NCBI RefSeq assembly: GCF_031180975.1 | Contig: NZ_JAPSLI010000013.1 | Location: forward strand, 1 to 42,707 | Source: Microbacterium sp. | Lineage (GTDB): Bacteria; Actinomycetota; Actinomycetes; Actinomycetales; Microbacteriaceae | Direction: 5' to 3' | Length of the DNA stretch: 42,707 nucleotides | Shown here: positions 8,066 through 15,953 of the stretch, in pieces | Numbering within the stretch: position 1 is the first letter of the stretch | Layout of the letters: each line of letters begins with the position of its first letter | Translations under genes and position numbers: made by a program | Notes under the pieces: model-generated | The model's input: only the letters and a program-made list of their open reading frames with translations | Told to the model about the DNA's origin: nothing | The model's database searches: none

Positions 8066-9109
8066 ATGCCCGCCACCCGTCTGCGTCCGCTCGCCTTCGG
8101 CGCCGCGTTCGCTCTCGTGCCCCTGCTCGCCGGTTGCGCCGCCGCCGACACGTCCGCGCCGGGAGGTGACGCCGGCGGCGACGACGCGCTGGTGATCTAC
8201 AACGCGCAGCACGAGCAGCTCACCGAGGAGTGGACGGCCGCGTTCACCGAGGAGACCGGCATCGAGGTGAAACTGCGGCATGGTGACGACAGCGAACTCG
8301 GTCACCAGCTGGTGCAGGAGGGCGAGGCCTCGCCCGCCGACGTGTTCCTCACCGAGAACTCGCCCGCGATGTCGCTCGTCGAGGAGGCCGGTCTGTTCGC
8401 CCCGGTCGAAGAGGACACACTGGCGCTGGTCCCGGAGCAGTTCCGCCCTGGCAGCGGCGCGTGGACCGGAATCGCCGCCCGTGACACCGTGCTGGTGTAC
8501 AACCCTGAGCTGATCTCGGAGGCGGAGCTGCCGACGTCCATCATGGAGCTGCAGGACCCGAAGTGGAAGGGCAAGTGGGGCGCCGCGCCCGGCGGTGCGG
8601 ACTTCCAGGCGATCGTGTCGGCCATCCTCGCGACCGAGGGGGAGCAGGCGACGGCGTCCTGGCTGGCGGGCATGGCGGAGAACGCCGAGATCTACCGCAA
8701 CAACATCGTCACCATGAAGGCCGTCAACGCCGGCGAGGTTCCCATGGGCATCATCTACCACTACTACTGGTACCGCGATCAGGCGGACACCAAGGAGAAC
8801 AGCGGCAACACCGCTCTGCACCGCTTCGCACCCGGGGACGCGGGCGCGTTCGTGAGCATCTCCGGCGGCGGCGTGCTGGCCTCCAGCTCCCGCCAGGAGG
8901 AGGCGCAGGAGTTCCTCGCCTGGCTGGTCGGGGAGCAGGGGCAGACCATCCTCGGTGAGGGCTACAGCTACGAGTACCCGGTCGCAAGCGGCATCCCGGC
9001 GCGCTCGCCGCTGCCCGCCCTCGAGTCGCTCGGTGCTCCCGAGATCGATCCGTCCGAACTGAACGGGCCCACCGTCCTCGAGCTGATGACCGAGGCGGGC
9101 CTGCTCTGA
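8066..9109 (+). CDS. ferric-iron ABC transporter, substrate-binding lipoprotein
   Basis: 347 residues from ATG 8066 (GAGAGGA upstream). A lipoprotein signal peptide ends at LLAGC with the lipidated Cys at residue 24. The mature part is an FbpA/AfuA-type iron-binding protein: DDALVIYNAQHEQLTEEW at the start, then DVFLTENSPAMSLVEEAGL and the late YHYYWYRDQAD, whose adjacent tyrosines are the usual Fe(III) ligands. It would deliver ferric iron at the membrane outer face to the permease encoded next. The iron box directly upstream agrees with repression under iron sufficiency. Confidence 0.93.
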   Translation: MPATRLRPLAFGAAFALVPLLAGCAAADTSAPGGDAGGDDALVIYNAQHEQLTEEWTAAFTEETGIEVKLRHGDDSELGHQLVQEGEASPADVFLTENSPAMSLVEEAGLFAPVEEDTLALVPEQFRPGSGAWTGIAARDTVLVYNPELISEAELPTSIMELQDPKWKGKWGAAPGGADFQAIVSAILATEGEQATASWLAGMAENAEIYRNNIVTMKAVNAGEVPMGIIYHYYWYRDQADTKENSGNTALHRFAPGDAGAFVSISGGGVLASSSRQEEAQEFLAWLVGEQGQTILGEGYSYEYPVASGIPARSPLPALESLGAPEIDPSELNGPTVLELMTEAGLL

Positions 9110-10665
9110 CGACCGCGGCCCTGCGTCCGCCCCGCGGCGGCGCGGCACCCTCAGCGGGACGGTCATTCCCGTGGGGGCTTGCCGCCGCGGTCGCCGTGGG
9201 CGCCGGGGTGGCTCTGCTGCCTGTCGGCTACGTGGTGGTGTCGGCCGCGCAGACCGGGGGACAGGGGCTGGCGCGACTGCTGCTGCGACCGCTGGTCGCC
9301 GAGCTCACCGCGAACACGGTGCTGCTCGTCATCCTGGGGGTCGCGGCCACCCTCGTGGTCGGCGTGGGCGGCGCCTGGCTGGTCGAACGCACGCGTCTGC
9401 CGTTCCGCCGGTTCTTCGCCGTCGCACTCGCGGCACCGCTCGCCATCCCTGCCTTCGTGACCAGCTACGGCTGGGCGACCGTCGCCCCCTCGATGGCGGG
9501 TCTCTCCGGCGCCGTGCTCATCTCGGCCTGCGCCTACTCACCGCTGGTGTACCTGCCGGCCGTCGCGGCGCTGCGCGGCCTGGATCCGGCACTGGAGGAC
9601 ACCGCCCGCTCGCTCGGCCTCGGGCCGTGGCGCGTGTTCCGGCGCGTCGTGCTGCCGCAGCTGCGCCTGGCCGTCCTGGGTGGCGGCCTTGTCGTCGGTC
9701 TGCATCTGCTTGCCGAGTACGGCGCCTTCGCCTTCCTGCAGTTCGACACCTTCACCACGGCGATCATGACGGCGTATCGGGCGAATTTCGGCGGCCCTGG
9801 GGCCGCGGCTCTGGGTGTCGTGCTCACTGCCCTGTGCCTGGTGCTGGTGGCGGGCGAGTCCCGCATGCGCGGCTCGTCCCGGTTGTCGACCTCCTCCCCG
9901 GCGCGGCCGGCGCAGCGCGCGCGACTGGGTGCCTGGACGGCCCCCGCCGTGCTGGCACTGAGCGCATTCGTCGTGGCTGCGGTGGCAGTTCCGCTCTCCT
10001 CGGTGCTGCGCTGGACGCTGCGCGGTGGGCCAGGCGACTGGGCGCCGGTGCTGCCCGCCGCCGCGCAGACCGTGGTGCTCGCGGTCGGCGCCGCCGTCGT
10101 GTGCACCGCGGTGGCTCTGCCCGTGGCGTGGCTCGCGGTGCGGCATCCCGCCAGGACGAGCCGCGTCCTCGAGAGCGCGTTCTACCTCGCCGGCAGTCTG
10201 CCCGCGATCGTCGTGGCGCTCGCTCTCGTCGCGGTGGTGCTGCGTCTCGCGCCTGGCATCTACCAGACCGCGGCGACCGTGATCATCGCGTACGCGATCC
10301 TGTTCCTGCCGCGCAGCCTGGTGCCGATCCGCGCGGGCCTGGCGCAGATCTCCCCGGGCTGGGAAGAGGCGGCGCGTTCGCTCGGCGTCTCGCCGCTGAT
10401 CGCCCGCCTGCGCATCACCCTGCCGCTGCTCGCCCCCGCCATGGCGAGCGGGGCGGCGCTGGTCGCGCTGGGCGCGTCGAACGAACTCACCGCGACGCTG
10501 CTGCTCGCACCGACCGGCACGCAGACCGTCGCCACGGGTTTCTGGTCGGCGGCGTCCGCGATCGACTACGTCGCGGCGGCGCCGTACGCCGTCGTGCTCA
10601 TCGTCCTGTCGGTGCCGGCCGTGCACCTCATGTTCTCCGAAGCAACCTCGAGGGGCAGCGCATGA
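9106..10665 (+). CDS. ferric-iron ABC transporter, permease
   Basis: About 519 residues with roughly 12 membrane helices, a fused two-half FbpB-type permease. Each half has an EAA loop for ATPase contact: EDTARSLGLGPWRVFRRVV and EEAARSLGVSPLIARLRITL. The start is uncertain. GTG 9196 would cut away part of the first helix (WGLAAAVAVGAGVALL). The only in-frame start-like codons that keep it whole are CTG at 9106, which overlaps the previous stop as CTGA, and CTG at 9121. The first is used here. The end overlaps the ATPase start as ATGA. Confidence 0.88.
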   Translation: MTTAALRPPRGGAAPSAGRSFPWGLAAAVAVGAGVALLPVGYVVVSAAQTGGQGLARLLLRPLVAELTANTVLLVILGVAATLVVGVGGAWLVERTRLPFRRFFAVALAAPLAIPAFVTSYGWATVAPSMAGLSGAVLISACAYSPLVYLPAVAALRGLDPALEDTARSLGLGPWRVFRRVVLPQLRLAVLGGGLVVGLHLLAEYGAFAFLQFDTFTTAIMTAYRANFGGPGAAALGVVLTALCLVLVAGESRMRGSSRLSTSSPARPAQRARLGAWTAPAVLALSAFVVAAVAVPLSSVLRWTLRGGPGDWAPVLPAAAQTVVLAVGAAVVCTAVALPVAWLAVRHPARTSRVLESAFYLAGSLPAIVVALALVAVVLRLAPGIYQTAATVIIAYAILFLPRSLVPIRAGLAQISPGWEEAARSLGVSPLIARLRITLPLLAPAMASGAALVALGASNELTATLLLAPTGTQTVATGFWSAASAIDYVAAAPYAVVLIVLSVPAVHLMFSEATSRGSA

Positions 10666-11780
10666 CTCTTCAGCTCACCGGTGTCGGCAAGTCGTTCGGC
10701 GCCGCCGCCGTCGTCGCCGACGTCACGTTCGAGGTCCCCACCGGGTCGCGCATGGCGCTGGTCGGCGCCTCCGGCAGCGGGAAGAGCACGCTGCTGCGTC
10801 TCATCGCCGGTTTCGAGAAGCCGGATGCCGGGACGATCGCCTTGGACGGTGCACCGCTCGCGGACGGCCGTACGTACGTCCCCGCCCACCGCCGGGGCAT
10901 CGGGTTCGTCCCGCAGGACGGGGCGCTGTTCCCGCACCTCACCGTGGCGCGCAACATCGCGTTCGGACTGCCCCGCGCATCGGCATCCGCGCGCGTGGCG
11001 GAGATGATGCAGCTCACCTCCCTCGCGCCGGAGCTTGCGGAGCGACTACCGCACGAGCTCTCCGGCGGACAGCAGCAGCGCGTCGCGCTGGCCCGCGCAC
11101 TCGCCCCCGCCCCGCGAGTGCTGCTGCTCGACGAGCCGTTCAGCGCGCTCGACGCGGGGCTTCGCGCCCAGACCAGGGAGGCGACCACCGACATCCTGGA
11201 ACGAGCCAGGGTGACCACACTGCTGGTGACCCACGACCAGGACGAGGCCCTGTCCTTCGGCGACCTCATCGGGGTGGTCGCCGGAGGTGCGCTCGTGCAG
11301 CACGGCGAGCCGGCGGCGGTGTTCGACGCGCCGGCGGATGCCGCCACGGCGGCGTTCCTCGGCGACGCCGTGCACCTCCCCGCCCGCAGGCACGGTCCGC
11401 ACGCCGTGGAGTGCGCGCTCGGCGTCGTGCCGGTCCGCCACGACCGCTCCGGCGGCGCCGGGCACGTCGTGGCGATGGTACGGCCGAGTCAGCTGGAGAT
11501 CGTCACCCAGGGCGGCGGCGGGCCGGCCACGGTGACCGCGCGCAGGTCGGTGGGGGCACGCACCGAATTGCGCCTGGACGTCGACGGGGAGGACGGCGCC
11601 AGGGTGTGGCTGCAGGTGCCGACCCATCGCGCCCGGGAGACACGCGACGGCGACGTGGTGCGGCTGGCTCTCGGTGGGGGCGTGGTGCTCTATCCCGCGG
11701 TCCGCCCTGCGGGACCCGCGGACGCTGCATCCTCCGATGCTGCGACCGCTGCGGCGCCGGCGGTGGCGCCCTCGGCGTGA
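10662..11780 (+). CDS. ferric-iron ABC transporter, ATP-binding protein
   Basis: 372 residues, FbpC-like. Walker A is GASGSGKST (about 35-43), the Q-loop is FVPQDG, the signature is LSGGQQQR (about 133-140), Walker B is LLLDEP (about 154-159) and the switch histidine is in VTHDQDEA. A TOBE-type regulatory domain follows from about residue 250 (VVAMVRPSQLEIV). The last 25 residues are Ala/Pro-rich and are encoded in a stretch that also codes, on the other strand, for the tail of the fusion enzyme. Confidence 0.93.
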   Translation: MTLQLTGVGKSFGAAAVVADVTFEVPTGSRMALVGASGSGKSTLLRLIAGFEKPDAGTIALDGAPLADGRTYVPAHRRGIGFVPQDGALFPHLTVARNIAFGLPRASASARVAEMMQLTSLAPELAERLPHELSGGQQQRVALARALAPAPRVLLLDEPFSALDAGLRAQTREATTDILERARVTTLLVTHDQDEALSFGDLIGVVAGGALVQHGEPAAVFDAPADAATAAFLGDAVHLPARRHGPHAVECALGVVPVRHDRSGGAGHVVAMVRPSQLEIVTQGGGGPATVTARRSVGARTELRLDVDGEDGARVWLQVPTHRARETRDGDVVRLALGGGVVLYPAVRPAGPADAASSDAATAAAPAVAPSA

Positions 11781-14386
11781 GACACGGCATCCGTCTGGCG
11801 AGCTGACGCGAGCCGGGTGCGCAGCCGACGACCGAACGCGACCACCTCGCGATGCGCGACCCAGGCGGCGATGCCGACCGCGAAGGACAGCACCGTGCCC
11901 AGCAGGGGCGCGGTGCTCTCGAAGGGCGGGTAGACCACCCAGTGCGTGAGGTACACGAACAGCGACGCAGACGCGAGGGTGGTCAGCGCCGGCCGGGACC
12001 AGGACGGCACCCGCACCGACGGGATCCACACCAGCGCCAGCACGCCGGCCACCACGATCGCCTCGCGCAGCGGCTCGCCGAAGAAGCCGGGCACCAGCAC
12101 CAGAGCGGCCGCGGTCGCCGCCACCCGCCGGGGAACGCTGTCCGCGCGGGCGACCAACCAACCGAGGGCGATGCACCACAGCACCGTCGCCAGGGCGTAG
12201 CGCTCCACGTGCGTGGCGGGCGCGGCGCCCAGAACGGCCACGCGGATCGTCACCGTGATGGCGAGCGCGCCGAGCGCGAAGCCCCACGGTGCCCGGCGCT
12301 CGAGCCGGTCGACCGCCGGCACCGCGAACAGCAGGGCGACAGCGAGCATGCTCCAGACCATCGCCTCCAGGAACCAGAACTGCCACTGCTCGTTCCAGCG
12401 GCCGTCCGAGGGCAGGGCGTTGTTCACGAGCAGGACGGTCCCGGCGGTGTACTTTCCGCTCAGCGCCGCGACGGCTCCGATCCACAGCACCGCAGGGACG
12501 GCGACCTGCGCGACCGCGCCGAGCAGCCGGCGCGGCCTGCCGCCCGGCGCCGACGACAGCGCGAAACGGGCCAGGTTGTAGCCCGCGACGACCAGCAGCA
12601 GATGGGCGCCGCCCTTCAGGGCGAAGCCGTCCGCGAGGAAGAGGTCGGCGTGCGTGCCGACGATGAGCACGATCGCCAGCGCGCGCAGCAGCACGGGCGT
12701 CTCCACGCTCGGCATCCGGCGTCGCGGCACGAGACGGGAAGGCGCGGTCGCTTCGGCGGTCGTCGTGGCGGTCGGGGTCTGGGTGGGGCTCGCGGTCGCG
12801 GCGAGGTCTGCGGCCGACCGCGACGGCCAGTCGCGCGGCAGCGGTCCGAGCAGCTCCTCCAGTTGCACCGACGCCTCCACGTAGCTCAGCGAGTCGCCGC
12901 CGAGCGTCGCGAAGCCGTCCTGCTCGGTCGCGTCGGGGCGCCCGGTGCACACCGCGAGCACGTCGCGCACGCGGGCAGCGGTGGCAGGGCCCGTCGCCGG
13001 TCGCTGCCCCGCGCTCGCGTGGAGCCGATGATGCCTGACCAGCGCCGCGCCGTCGGGCTTGCCCGAGGAGGTGAGGGGGAACGCGTCGACCGCGTAGGTG
13101 AGGACGCTGCGCTGCGGGATGCCGATCCGCCGCGCGATCGTCTCGCGGGCCCGCACGGCATCGCGGGCGCTCAGCACGAACACCAGCAGCTCCTCGCCGT
13201 CCGCGGCGGTGCGGGCCGGGATGCCGGCGGACTCCAGTTCGCGCTGCACTGCGTCGAGGTCCACCCGCAGACCGAACAGCTTGACGAAGCGGTTCATCCG
13301 GCCGACGATCTCCACGTACCCGTCCGGACGCCAGCGCGCCAGATCCCCGGTGCGCAGCTCGTGCACGGTGCGGCCGAGCGCGAGGTCGGCGGGGGACTCG
13401 GCGTAGCCGAGCATCACGTTCGGTCCGGAGTACACCAGCTCCCCGGCATCCGCCTCTTCGTCGATGTCGATGCGGAAGGTGCCGCCGGGGATCGCCCGCC
13501 CGATCGACCCGGCGGCGCGGATGGCGTCCTCCGGAGGCAGGTACGACATGCGCGCGGTCGCCTCGGTCTGGCCGTACATGGTGAAGAACTCGAAGCCGAG
13601 CCGGGCGCCGGAGAGCGCCAGCTCGCACACCCGATCCGTCGGGAGCCGCCCGCCGGCCTGCGTCACATAGCGGATGCTGGACGGCAGCCGCTCCACTCCG
13701 CCGACGGCATCCAGGAGGTCGAACGAGTACGGCACGCCGGCGAAGCCGGTGATGCACGCCTCCTCGGCGCGACGCCAGAACCCGTCGTCGGAGGCGGAGC
13801 GCTCGGTCAGCACCAGGCTGCCGCCGACCAGGAGGTGGCTGTTCACCACCGACAGGCCGTAGCAGTAGTGCATCGGCAGGGAGGTGATGGCGCGGTCGCC
13901 GTCCGTCAGCCGCAGGTAGTCGGCGATGGCTGCGGCGTTGGCGAGAACGGCCTCTCCGGAGATCCGCACCAACTTGGGAGACCCGGTCGACCCGGAGGTG
14001 CTCATCAGCAGGGCGAGGTCCTCGTGCAGATCGTGCGCGGTCCCGTCGCGGCGGGGCGCCACAGTGCCGTCGGCGATCACCACGTCCGGGTCGAAGCGGT
14101 CGGACAGCGCCTCGCGGGTGCGCACCGCGGACTCGTCCTCGCCACCGCGCACGAGCAACACGGGATGCCCGCCCGACAGCGCCCCGAGGTATCCCGCGAT
14201 GGCGTCCACGGTGTTGCGAGCCTCCAGCATCACCAGCCGTCGCGTGAGGCCGAGCGCGGCTCTGACCTCCGCCGCGCGGGCGCCGAGCTCGGCGTATGTC
14301 ACCTGGTCATCGTCGGTCAGGAGCGCGATCGCGGACGGGTCGCCGCGCAGCAGATCGACGGCGGGAGCGGGGGAGAGGGGGAGCAC
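11690..14386 (-). CDS. adenylation-carrier-acyltransferase 3 fusion enzyme
   Basis: 898 residues from GTG 14386 (GTGAGG upstream). Three parts are visible. Residues 1-460 form an AMP-forming adenylation domain with TSGSTGSPKL (130-139), YGQTEA (271), ELRTGDLAR (343), GRMNRFVKLFG (362) and PLTSSGKPDG with the catalytic Lys (443). Residues 470-530 form a carrier domain with the phosphopantetheine serine in LGGDSLS (Ser 499). After a Thr/Ala-rich linker, residues 560-860 form a membrane acyltransferase 3 domain (RALAIVLIVGTHADLF, WQFWFLEAMVWSML, LFVYLTHWVVYPP). It should activate a carboxylic or amino acid, load it on the carrier and transfer it at the membrane, as DltA-DltC-DltB do with three separate proteins. 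Substrate and acceptor are unknown. An iron box lies upstream. Confidence 0.85.
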   Translation of the reverse strand: MLPLSPAPAVDLLRGDPSAIALLTDDDQVTYAELGARAAEVRAALGLTRRLVMLEARNTVDAIAGYLGALSGGHPVLLVRGGEDESAVRTREALSDRFDPDVVIADGTVAPRRDGTAHDLHEDLALLMSTSGSTGSPKLVRISGEAVLANAAAIADYLRLTDGDRAITSLPMHYCYGLSVVNSHLLVGGSLVLTERSASDDGFWRRAEEACITGFAGVPYSFDLLDAVGGVERLPSSIRYVTQAGGRLPTDRVCELALSGARLGFEFFTMYGQTEATARMSYLPPEDAIRAAGSIGRAIPGGTFRIDIDEEADAGELVYSGPNVMLGYAESPADLALGRTVHELRTGDLARWRPDGYVEIVGRMNRFVKLFGLRVDLDAVQRELESAGIPARTAADGEELLVFVLSARDAVRARETIARRIGIPQRSVLTYAVDAFPLTSSGKPDGAALVRHHRLHASAGQRPATGPATAARVRDVLAVCTGRPDATEQDGFATLGGDSLSYVEASVQLEELLGPLPRDWPSRSAADLAATASPTQTPTATTTAEATAPSRLVPRRRMPSVETPVLLRALAIVLIVGTHADLFLADGFALKGGAHLLLVVAGYNLARFALSSAPGGRPRRLLGAVAQVAVPAVLWIGAVAALSGKYTAGTVLLVNNALPSDGRWNEQWQFWFLEAMVWSMLAVALLFAVPAVDRLERRAPWGFALGALAITVTIRVAVLGAAPATHVERYALATVLWCIALGWLVARADSVPRRVAATAAALVLVPGFFGEPLREAIVVAGVLALVWIPSVRVPSWSRPALTTLASASLFVYLTHWVVYPPFESTAPLLGTVLSFAVGIAAWVAHREVVAFGRRLRTRLASARQTDAVSHAEGATAGAAAVAASEDAASAGPAGRTAG

Positions 14387-14415
14387 GCGGCCTCACTTCG
14401 AAGCAGGGTCAAAGC

Positions 14416-14434
14416 ATAGGTGAGCCTAACCTAT
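14416..14434. promoter_or_regulatory. DtxR/IdeR-type iron box between the fusion gene and the MFS gene
   Basis: ATAGGTGAGCCTAACCTAT agrees with the DtxR/IdeR consensus at 16 of 19 positions and is itself nearly palindromic. It lies 30 bp before the fusion-enzyme start on the minus strand, where it overlaps a -10-like TATGCT. It is about 150 bp before the MFS gene on the plus strand. It probably represses the fusion gene directly; control of the MFS gene is possible. Confidence 0.88.
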
Positions 14435-14586
14435 CCATCGCCGCGACGCCGCTTCTGGTCGTCATGTGACCGCTTGGTAGACTGGAGCCGGGCCTCGCGC
14501 CCTCACCAGCTGTGTATCTACCGGCCGTCGGCTCCCCGGCGGACAGCGGCGGCACCCGACCCCGCGTCCACGGACGCGCGTGAGCC

Positions 14587-15828
14587 ATGACACAGACCAT
14601 CTCCACCGAGCGGACCACGTCCGCCCCCGGCCTGCTGCGCACCGCAGGCCTGCCGTACTTCCTGATCGCGTTCGTCGCGCGCCTGCCGTTCGCCATGATG
14701 GTGGTCGGCGTGCTCACGGTCGTGGTGTCGGCTCGCGGGACTCTCGCCCTCGGCGGGCTCACTTCCGCGGCGGTCGGACTGGGCACCGCCCTGATCGGCC
14801 CGTTCCTGGGCGCCGCCGCCGACCGCTTCGGGCAGCGCCCCGCGCTGATCGCCGCCGCGGTCCTGAACGCCACCATGCTGGCGGTGTTCGCCGTCGTGGT
14901 GTACAGCCCCGCCCCTGACCTGGTGCTGCTGCTCTCGGCGTTCGGGATCGGCGCGAGCGCCCCGCAGGTGTCGCCGATGTCGCGCGCCCGGCTCGTCACG
15001 ATCATCTCCGAACGGATGCCGGAGCAGGCGAGAGCCCGCACCCTCTCGGCCACCATGTCGTACGAGTCCGCGGCGGACGAGATGGTCTTCGTGTTCGGCC
15101 CGTTCCTGGTCGGGCTGCTGGCGTCGCTCATCGCGCCGTGGGCGCCCATCGCGATCGCCTCTGCGCTCACCCTGCTCTTCGTCGGCGCGTTCGCGCTGCA
15201 CCCGACCGCCCGGCACGTCTCCGCGGCCCGCCGGGAGGACGGCACCGCGCCATCCGCGGTGTCGGAGCTGTTCCGTCCCGCGCTGCTCGTGGTCGTCGTC
15301 GGGATCTTCGGCGTCGGGCTGTTCTTCGGATCGACACTCACCGCGCTGACCTCGTTCATGGCCGATCGCGACGCGGCCGAGCAGGCCGGCCTGCTCTACG
15401 GGATCATGGGCATCGGGTCGGCTGTCCTCGCCCTCGGCGTCGCATGGCTCCCGCCGCGGTTCAGCCTGCGCGCCCGCTGGCTGGCGTTCGCGGTCACGCT
15501 CGCCGCCGGTGCGGTGATCGTCGCCACCGCGTCGTCGGTCCTGCTCATGTGCGTCGCGCTGGCGATCGTCGGCATCGGCGTCGGTCCGACCATCGTGTCG
15601 CTGTACAGCCTCGGGGCCTCACGCAGTCCGCTGGGTCGGTCGGCGACGGTGATGACCATGCTCGGTTCGGGCGTCGTGGTCGGCCAGGCGCTCGCGTCCG
15701 CGGTGACCGGGGAGGTCGCCGAGCGGCTGGGCACGCCCACCGCGCTGCTGCTGCCCGCCGTCGCGGCCGGCCTGGTGCTGACCGCCGGTGTCGTGAACTG
15801 GTTCCTCACGCCCGCGCCGCGGTGGTGA
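14587..15828 (+). CDS. MFS exporter in the iron locus
   Basis: 413 residues, about 12 membrane helices. The first cytoplasmic loop has GAAADRFGQRPALIAAAV, typical of MFS transporters. The protein resembles EntS-like siderophore exporters in length and layout, but the link rests on context: it is divergent from the iron-boxed fusion gene. An in-frame TGA six bases upstream fixes the start at this ATG or later. The ribosome binding site is weak. A promoter with TAGACT at 14478-14483 would leave a leader of about 100 nt. Confidence 0.85.
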   Translation: MTQTISTERTTSAPGLLRTAGLPYFLIAFVARLPFAMMVVGVLTVVVSARGTLALGGLTSAAVGLGTALIGPFLGAAADRFGQRPALIAAAVLNATMLAVFAVVVYSPAPDLVLLLSAFGIGASAPQVSPMSRARLVTIISERMPEQARARTLSATMSYESAADEMVFVFGPFLVGLLASLIAPWAPIAIASALTLLFVGAFALHPTARHVSAARREDGTAPSAVSELFRPALLVVVVGIFGVGLFFGSTLTALTSFMADRDAAEQAGLLYGIMGIGSAVLALGVAWLPPRFSLRARWLAFAVTLAAGAVIVATASSVLLMCVALAIVGIGVGPTIVSLYSLGASRSPLGRSATVMTMLGSGVVVGQALASAVTGEVAERLGTPTALLLPAVAAGLVLTAGVVNWFLTPAPRW

Positions 15829-15953
15829 CGGCGCAGGTCGGCACACCCCCGATCCTCGTAGCCACGCCGCGGTGGCGGCGTCAAGGCCCCGCGGCCGCCC
15901 CGGCGGGCGCAGCGGCTCGTGGGTAGCCTGGAGGAATCGAGCAGAGGAGCTTC

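Noticed and set aside
11046..13757. A 903-codon minus-strand frame overlapping the fusion enzyme
   Set aside because: It is a shifted frame of the same strand with Arg/Gly-rich low-complexity translation; the true frame carries every adenylation and acyltransferase motif.
14409..15359. A 316-codon minus-strand frame opposite the MFS gene
   Set aside because: Its translation is Ser/Thr/Arg-rich with no domain, while the opposite strand encodes a clear 12-helix transporter.
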